DNA of 64,000 nucleotides from contig AP026549.1 of the NCBI GenBank assembly GCA_026075535.2, forward strand, positions 5,394,001 through 5,458,000, in the 5' to 3' direction. Source of the stretch: Tricholoma matsutake (taxonomy: Eukaryota > Basidiomycota > Agaricomycetes > Agaricales > Tricholomataceae). The notes below the pieces were generated by a model. That model was given only the letters and a program-made list of their open reading frames with translations, ran no database searches and had not been told where the DNA came from. The translations under genes were made by a program, and so were the position numbers. Below, piece after piece: positions 57,683-64,000 of this stretch (positions are counted from its first letter, which is position 1; the number at the start of each line of letters is the position of its first letter).

Positions 57683-59581
57683 TCACTCCAGCTGCAAAAG
57701 TCTCTGTAAGCGATAGTAGTGTCGCCGGACCGGTGTCACAGTAATCCAGTTCCGCCGGTACGTCGCTGAGCTCTCGGGATCTAACTCCTCTCCCCTATAC
57801 TGCCCTTGACTATCCCACATCACATGCGAAACGCGCCTCTTCAAGTTGTGTAATGTGTCTGAGGACACACGATTGCAACGCGAGATGCTTAGACTCCGTA
57901 AGGGCGCGCACTTGTGCCGATCACCCAGGTATGCCAGAAGAACGTCCAAAAACCTCGAGTCATCGAGATCATTGTGTGAATTTACGTGGCTGAAGAGCGA
58001 AACCATAAAACCACCCGAGAAACAATCAACATTGTGCAGATAGATATCTTTAAGATTGGGGAGTAGTATGCCGTAAACGTTGTCGTGCTCTAGACGGGTA
58101 TATGATCTTGCATTCAGTAGGAGAGCCCAGATCAGACCTGAGGGGGGATGACCGCCTATATCTATGACCCGAAGTGAGGTAAGAGTTGACAACATCTTGG
58201 GCCATGACTTGTGAGTAATAGCGTCGGCGTTTCGAAGAGTGAGGGTATGGAGGTGTGCCAAAGGAAGGGCCTCCCACAGTGATACGAGAGCAGAAATTAC
58301 GACGTCGTCGTGAGATGTGTGGATATCTGGACCGATGACGGCGTCCAGCACAGGGTTCATACGGTTTGAATCGATGCCAAATGCGCGGACACGTAGTGTC
58401 TGCTCAAATTCGGGATTCGAGTGATAGGATTGTGTAAAGCGAAATGATTCCTCATGGCCTGTCAAAACCAACATGTCTAATGGCATCTCTGAAGCCACTC
58501 CATGGAAATGGGCACCGATTACGCTGGCCAACATCCAGAAGGTTGTCTTCGAATCGTTCAACCTGTCAATATAGCATTGAAGTCGGCAAGTAGGGGGCAA
58601 TATTATGCACTCCATTACATTTACCAGCTCTTGGATACAGCCTGTCAGTGAGAGTGTGCGAAGGTTGGGTAGGTGTACATAGCGTATTGGATGAACGCTG
58701 CTAGAGGTTACATTCTTAGGGAAAGCTCGCATAAGAACAAGGTCTTCCAGCTGGGTAAATTTCTCGAGAATAGAAAGGAAGTCAAGCCGCGTTGGACGTT
58801 CAGAAAAAGGTAGATTGTGAAGTGATAAGTACCTTAACCCCGTATAACGAGGCGATACCAGACCAAATGGAGCTCTGTACAACTCCAAGTGGCGAAGAGC
58901 CGAGAGTGGCGGTCCGTTCGAAGGGAAAGATTTCTTGGAGTACCGAATGTCGCGGTTGTCTTCGGGACTACTGACTTGGAGGGTGAAAGACTGCAGGTGG
59001 CAATGGGGAAGATTCAAAGTCCCCAACAGTGGGCCAATGTTGTGAACAGATGAAATGAGATGGATTGAATGAATCCTGGGAGTGAATTGGAGAACGCGAA
59101 GTAGGGAACGTTGATTGTGGGCTTCAACAGTAGCTGATAGGAAAATGGGCAATTCATGTGCTCGATAGAGGGTAAGAGACGTCCATCTCGGATGGGAAAA
59201 GTCGATGTGGCGCCATAGTTTTGGGCATTCCAGTGCTGCTTGGCGCCAGGCAGAGCAAACGAAGGTGACATTCAACCAAGTCCAGTGCGAGTCCTGGCCG
59301 GTTATCTGAGCGAGAAGGATAAAGATCCTGCATAAGACTTCGGCTGGCAAGCTGCAGACAAGGAGTTGTTGATTGATTTCCCTGAGTTCGTGAACTCGAC
59401 CTGACCGTAGAAGAGTAGCCTGATGACATCTGTTCCGTGAGAAACATACATGGCAAAGAGTTATGTTACTCGCCGCTGCCGCCTTGTACTTGCGAATATC
59501 AAATGTCCTTGATGTAGCTGTCACATCAATGAAAGCTCCGGGCTGAGGGGGGATAGTTCGGGATACAGAAGATACGTTCAT
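57683..59581 (-). CDS. F-box protein of mushroom type
   Basis: One intronless frame; start chosen at ATG 59581 (MNVSSVSRTIPPQPGAF), giving 632 residues. An in-frame ATG at 59704 would add 41 residues. The F-box (about 72-125) reads LPAEVLCRIFILL...WLNVTFVCSAWRQAALECPKLW. The rest has many short Leu-rich segments (LRTLSLTG, LRYLSLHNLPF, LHTLTLRNAD, LRSLSISRCN) typical of the leucine-rich substrate-binding part of F-box proteins of the SCF ubiquitin ligase. Large F-box families with variable C-termini are common in Agaricomycetes. The substrate is unknown. It is the last host gene before the right-hand repeat arm. Confidence 0.85.
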   Translation of the reverse strand: MNVSSVSRTIPPQPGAFIDVTATSRTFDIRKYKAAAASNITLCHVCFSRNRCHQATLLRSGRVHELREINQQLLVCSLPAEVLCRIFILLAQITGQDSHWTWLNVTFVCSAWRQAALECPKLWRHIDFSHPRWTSLTLYRAHELPIFLSATVEAHNQRSLLRVLQFTPRIHSIHLISSVHNIGPLLGTLNLPHCHLQSFTLQVSSPEDNRDIRYSKKSFPSNGPPLSALRHLELYRAPFGLVSPRYTGLRYLSLHNLPFSERPTRLDFLSILEKFTQLEDLVLMRAFPKNVTSSSVHPIRYVHLPNLRTLSLTGCIQELVNVMECIILPPTCRLQCYIDRLNDSKTTFWMLASVIGAHFHGVASEMPLDMLVLTGHEESFRFTQSYHSNPEFEQTLRVRAFGIDSNRMNPVLDAVIGPDIHTSHDDVVISALVSLWEALPLAHLHTLTLRNADAITHKSWPKMLSTLTSLRVIDIGGHPPSGLIWALLLNARSYTRLEHDNVYGILLPNLKDIYLHNVDCFSGGFMVSLFSHVNSHNDLDDSRFLDVLLAYLGDRHKCAPLRSLSISRCNRVSSDTLHNLKRRVSHVMWDSQGQYRGEELDPESSATYRRNWITVTPVRRHYYRLQRLLQLE

Positions 59582-60720
59582 CGTGCTAAAAGTAAACCTT
59601 AGTAAGATAGTTTCTACAGAAATATTAATCCATGGCAACAGCTCACAAGTCTTGTCCAAAGTTGAAGAAGTGAAGAGAAAGGAGAGTGAGCACCTACTTC
59701 TCAACGTCCTGATTCATTTATTGTGGGACGGCGAACGAGAAGCTTGCGAAGGGAAATTCGGTGCATTTTGTATGTAACAAGACAACAGGGCGTCTAAGCC
59801 TATGCAGACAACAAATAGGGTGGGGCCGAGTACACAATTAAGTGAACCGTAAACGAGGGAGTGTGATCAAGTCAGAACCTCCAACCGACAATTGTTGTTA
59901 TTGTTCGATGCTCAGGGCTTCCATGCTACTGAGATGGCATGGGAAATATGCTGACAAGATCATATCAGCTGATCTGATCGACAGAATTAGACGCAGGTAC
60001 TAATAATATGCTTTGCGCCTCCCAACAAACACCGGGGCGATGTGTTGTGTTGCCATCGAAAACATTGTAGGTACATGATAATCTGATATAGTCTTTGTTT
60101 CCTGCATACATGATTGATGGCATTACTTTATGATTTTTCAATGGGCCCAGGTTTTTGAGGAACATAAAGGGAACATAAAGAGTTTCCAGAGAATGTTTTC
60201 TCTGCACACAGTGGAGAACAAATACTCTATGAAACCAGAGTTGGTTTACCATGTGTCCACTCACATCAAAACCATCAATTTCCCCATCATGCATGCACAT
60301 CCTGCTCCCTTCTTGTAGAGAGAACCTGCATGGTCTTAGCTAGCAGATAGTGGGTGTCACCCTAACAGAAGAACACAACTCCCTATATCAGTGTGCCTCC
60401 TCTTACTTGCACATATGTCATTGTTTCACCATGCCACATTTAATTACTCATCCTTTTGGCATGAGCCAGAAGTACTTGTATATATGTAATCTACTTTTCT
60501 TTTGTAAGCCAACACCAGGCCTTGCCTTACATTGCGACTGCCAGTGATCAAGAGGCAGCGCTCATCATTAGGACAGCTGCAACTAGACAACTGATTGGAT
60601 CTGGTTTAGTTACAATTTACATTACTCTATTCAGATGACTATTTTAGTTACAAGCTGAATTCAGTGATAACTCCGAGATCAGGCACCTTAGCCAAAGAAG
60701 TGATTCATCACAGATCTAAC
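59582..60720. other. Repeat-arm border with a coding remnant and possible LTR
   Basis: A 111-codon minus-strand open stretch (60300-59965; DYIRLSCTYNVF, PGVCWEAQSILLVP) is coding-like but unrecognised. The stretch from TGTCACCCTAAC (60355) to GACTGCCA (about 60543) could be the LTR of the gag fragment downstream, since it has TG...CA ends and lies before gag, but no second copy or target duplication is visible. Confidence 0.35.
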
Positions 60721-60724
60721 TGTT

Positions 60725-61279
60725 ATGTCCAAACCATCAACTTCTAATCCCAGTTCTAATCCTGTTCCCGCATCAGTGCTAGAGGCAAAGATTGATGTGC
60801 TTACAGCGCAAGTGTCACAATTAGTGTTGGTATTGGTAGCTTCACAGCCCAGACAAGCAGAAGTACAGCCAGAGACAACAGTGGACAGAGATAATGAGAT
60901 GGAAGAGATGGAAGAGATGGTGGAGTGGGTGTCACAGGATGATGTGCAGACAGCAGAGAAGTCTGAAAATAGAAAAGTGCACTTACCTAAGTATGCACCC
61001 CCACAAATCTTTGACAATACCATGGAGAATACAAAATCTTTCGTCAGCTCTATAGTATTGTATATCCATGGGAGAAAGCCAGGGTTTTGTACAGCTGAGT
61101 CTAGCATAATGTTTGCTCTCTCATATATTCAGGGGGGGAAAGCACAGTTCTGGAGAGATGAGGCTATTAATCAAATTGCCATGGGAAACAAACTATTCAC
61201 AACTTTCAAGGAAGTTTTGGAGAGATTGGAGGCACAGTTTGGGGATCCTAATCTGAAGGTGACAGGAGGGCATGTTTGA
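60725..61279 (+). pseudogene. Ty3/gypsy Gag fragment (second family)
   Basis: Starting at ATG 60725 (MSKPSTSNPSS) the 184-codon frame has an N-terminal coiled region (EAKIDVLTAQVSQLVLVL), an acidic stretch, then a retrotransposon-gag fold: KYAPPQIFDNTMENTKSFVSSIVLYI, FALSYIQGGKAQFW, FKEVLERLEAQFGDPN. It stops at 61279 where the homology ends, so nucleocapsid and Pol are missing. It is unrelated in sequence to the gypsy Gag at 8489-9475. The KDZ fragment begins about 130 bp further on. Confidence 0.75.
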
Positions 61280-61405
61280 AATGGGAATTCCAGGATCAAA
61301 ACTCTGGCATCACTCCGGGATCACTACGGCGGCAACTTGTGGCTGTCAGTCACATTATCACATTATGCCGAGTACTATTGAGTCAGTAGCATCCCCATTG
61401 CCAAG

Positions 61406-63081
61406 ATGGATGTCAATGTCCTGCAACATTTTTGGGATCACCCTGTACTATGTACTATCACATTAGCGCAACTCACAACATATGTTTGGCTTGCAGCTCA
61501 ATTAAAATGAGAGATACAGCTCCCACAACCACTTGATGCAAATGACTCTGATTGTGCACCGAACGTCCTCCTGCAAGCTATTGCAGTCTTCTTGAGCAAG
61601 TCCATTGGTGTGCTGCATAAGTATATGGAATATTTTTGGGATTCTCTGAAGGATCATGTCTGGGCAAGTCCATCAACACCTGCCACTCCAGAAGACCTCA
61701 CTTTATTCAAGGAACATGGGTGGGAGCTTGGTCTAAGTATGTCTACAGGCATATATATAATGGATCAAGGGTGTACCAATCCTTTTTTAGCTTTCCTTTC
61801 TCTTTATCCCCCTTCTGAGTGTTGCACCAACCCACACTGTCCACAGCAAGGCAAGGTGCTGAAGAAAGAACAACAATGTTGAGCTGTCATATACACTCTT
61901 GGAAACGGTGTCCAGCCTGGGTGGTCTGTTCATCTGTACTGTCAAGGTAGTTACATTGCTTATCTCTGTAGGTGTTCCTTTGCTAATCTACACTGCCTCA
62001 GGTTGTAACACAAACTATCACAATAACTTCAGTGTCTGCAATGGGATATGGACCTATTACATGCAGAAGCCCCAGTACATTCAAGTTGGTGAGCATCAGT
62101 TTGTGGAGAATAGGGTGGTGGACTTGTGGACAGGTCAGATGCTGCTTGGATGGTAAGCTAAGTAACATGCCGTAGTTTAAGAGACTCACATGCCCCATTC
62201 AGGTTCTCGGCTTCCAACACAGCAAAGTTGTATGACATGGCACTAGCGGGCGATTATCTGCAGACTAGCAACTGGCCACTTGGGACAAAGCTGACAACAT
62301 ACCACATTTGGGACACATTTATCATCTCCGCTCTTCTTGATGATCATGAGAAGCAAGACACAGTACTCCAGGTCCCACACACTGGTGATCAGAAGGACCG
62401 GTTCAAAGATGCAGTGGAAAAACACAACAACAAATTTGTTCTCCATGGCCAGCCAGATGCTGTGAAGCATGTGTGCAACAAATGCATGTGTGTGTTCTTT
62501 ATGGATGGCGAGTACTGTGAGCTACATCCTGCTATGCACCGAGATCATGCCCACTTATCTTCTCTCAGGAAAATGTCAGGTTATCATTGGTGATGGTATC
62601 AACATGGGGCATACATGTTGTAGTATTTTCCGTTGTCTTATATCACTCTCAAACAACCGCCATTGCTTCTGTCCGATCCACTTCATGAATCACTCTATAT
62701 GTGCCATCACTGGGTGCTCTTTGCTGGTTGTCATTGATATGAAGACATGGTTACTGCCCATGCACCAGGAGATGGAGAGGCTAAACAAAGTGTGTGGAAA
62801 GGCTGCATTCACTCTGAAAGACCACCTGCAGCATGCCAAAGCATCTTACCCAGCGAGTGCCATCCCAACATCAGATGAGCATGAAGCCCAGGCTGCCCAG
62901 GATGTTGAAGAACACAAAGAGTGGTTTGAGGTGGATGGCAAGGGCATACATCTCTTCAATGCACCAATCTCTTCTATTGGAGTCATGGATCACATTGATG
63001 ACACAGAGGCACCTTGCCCCTCAAAGAAGTCTGAGACAGGGAACACAAAGATCAAGGCCCAGTTTGGACTCGGGTATGGGT
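61406..63081 (+). pseudogene. KDZ transposase, N-terminal Cys-rich half, truncated
   Basis: ATG 61406 (MDVNVLQHFWDHP) starts the frame; a TGA at 61508-61510 interrupts it and the same frame continues. Family landmarks follow: YPPSECCTNPHCPQ, NYHNNFSVCNGIWTYYM, IQVGEHQFVENRVVDLW, then after an intron or shift TAKLYDMAL, YHIWDTFIISALLDDH, HTGDQKDRFKDAV, HVCNKCMCVFF, GDGINMGHTCC, NNRHCFCPIH and GCSLLVV. These are the Cys clusters preceding the KDZ core. The frame ends at AQFG (about 63068), where GGGTA-rich repeat begins; the catalytic core is missing. Several shifts are present (61885, 62160, 62590). Confidence 0.78.
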
Positions 63082-63200
63082 AACACCATGTGTTTCCACT
63101 TATGGGTACACATGGGTATGGGTACAGGTTTGGATTTCCATACCTGAGGCAAAACTGCACCTGTACCCACAGTTTTATGGGTTTAGTCAGTACCATACCT
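63068..63200 (+). repeat. GGGTA-rich repeat fragment
   Basis: GGGTATGGGTAACACC, TATGGGTACACATGGGTATG and ACCTGTACCCACAG resemble the ends of the insertion at 12969-14190 but are diverged. It replaces the rest of the KDZ gene. Confidence 0.5.
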
Positions 63201-63530
63201 GAGGTCTGATCATTGGGTCATGTGCTGACTTTGTTGATCAACATCAACAATTCTCACACTTTTCCCACCACCACTCTCTGCCTCCACACCTCTGGGCAAC
63301 AACCAACACCTCTGGATGACAATAACAGCCCCCTCTCATCAACAACAGCCCCCTCTAGTTGACAACAGCTGCGGCATCACCACCACCACCCCCTCTCACT
63401 CGCAAATGCAAGTTGGGGGTGTTTCTGGGTTCGTTTCTGGGTTCGTTTCACTTGGGAGCGCCACCACATCACGACTACCACCCCCTCTCACTCGCAAATG
63501 CAAGGTGGGGGTGTTTCTTGGTCTGTTTCT
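63200..63530 (+). repeat. Direct duplication with C/G-rich hairpin
   Basis: CACCCCCTCTCACTCGCAAA...GCAAG(T/G)(T/G)GGGGGTGTTTCT occurs near 63388 and 63479, about 91 bp apart. Each copy can fold (CACCCCC ... GGGGGTG). No gene. Confidence 0.7.
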
Positions 63531-63956
63531 TGTAAGGGGACTAGGGGGGTGCCCTGTGTGTTTTTCCTATTTTTTATGTTCGTCCCATATTTTTCCCCAC
63601 CTCATTTCCTTCTATTCTTCATTTTCTATGATTTTTCCGGATTTTATTACTAATTTTCCCTTGCTATCATGTTTGTATATGTTGACACTTTTATATTTAG
63701 AGGCGGAGTACCCCTTCCGACACATACCCCTTGGTACGATGTCATTCGGCGGCCTTGATCCACCTATCTCCGCCTTTTTCTATTTTTAGGTTATATTTGA
63801 TTTTTGTTGTCTTCACATATACTGGGCATCAGCAAGGGGATCCTTAGAGTTTTCTCTTCGGATTTCCCTTTGCTAGGTGCGCCCCCAATCCCTGTATTAT
63901 GTAGCATAATTTTAACTTCGGATGTCCCTTTGCTAGAGGCTTAGGTTGCCCTTATA
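63531..63956 (+). mobile_element. Solo LTR (426 bp), second copy
   Basis: Same ends and length as 24475-24900. The target duplication TTTCT is at 63526-63530 and 63957-63961. The perfect duplication right next to both ends shows it is solo, not one end of a longer element running off the window. Confidence 0.88.
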
Positions 63957-64000
63957 TTTCTCTTGCAATGGCTGCAATGGCAACAACATTGCCTTCACCA

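Overview
The window is nuclear DNA of a filamentous basidiomycete, most likely an Agaricomycete. The evidence is many short GT-AG introns of about 50 bp, Plavaka/CACTA-type and KDZ transposases, an SPT5-like KOW family, a Ty3/gypsy chromovirus and F-box proteins of mushroom type. The species cannot be named from sequence alone.

Layout. Positions 1-36.4 kb and 59.7-64 kb are layered transposable elements. Positions 36.4-59.7 kb form an island of host genes. In the left arm a 7,087-bp gypsy element (3132-10218, minus strand) sits inside a Plavaka/CACTA transposase gene (1836-11823 minus the insertion). Part of a second copy of the same gypsy family lies at the window start in opposite orientation. 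Both copies carry an accessory gene antisense to gag-pol, between chromodomain and 3' LTR. Next come a 596-bp near-perfect palindrome (11975-12570), an SPT5-like pseudogene (12578-16449) split by a satellite-bearing insertion, tandem repeats, a broken KDZ transposase, an 839-bp hAT-like element, an Asn-rich microsatellite ORF, and a cluster of tRNA-headed SINE-like repeats with a 426-bp solo LTR. At 28.2-34.7 kb a second 839-bp hAT-like copy contains a complete Ty1/copia element with an intact 1,621-codon polyprotein.

Gene island: an initiator tRNA-Met gene with a 9-nt intron (36404-36485, -); SET1 histone H3K4 methyltransferase (37080-42064, +); the TFIIH helicase SSL2/XPB (42338-45564, +); about 3.9 kb without recognisable genes; an unrecognised multi-exon gene (-); ALDH7 aldehyde dehydrogenase with an 11-nt microexon (51513-53796, -); a possible small gene; the WD-repeat ribosome-biogenesis factor JIP5 (54965-56729, -); and an intronless F-box protein (57683-59581, -). 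These host genes have intact reading frames and are unrelated housekeeping or regulatory functions, not a cluster.

The right arm has a gypsy gag fragment, the N-terminal half of another KDZ transposase, GGGTA-rich repeats and a second 426-bp solo LTR.

Recurring signals: nearly all in-frame stops in the elements are TGA where CGA (Arg) is expected, and all four differences between the copia LTRs lie at CpG sites. Both point to CpG deamination. The copia primer-binding site matches 15 nt of the spliced anticodon region of the initiator tRNA encoded 2 kb away, which indicates half-tRNA priming. The strongest candidate for something little described is the antisense coiled-coil/Cys-rich gene carried by the gypsy family.
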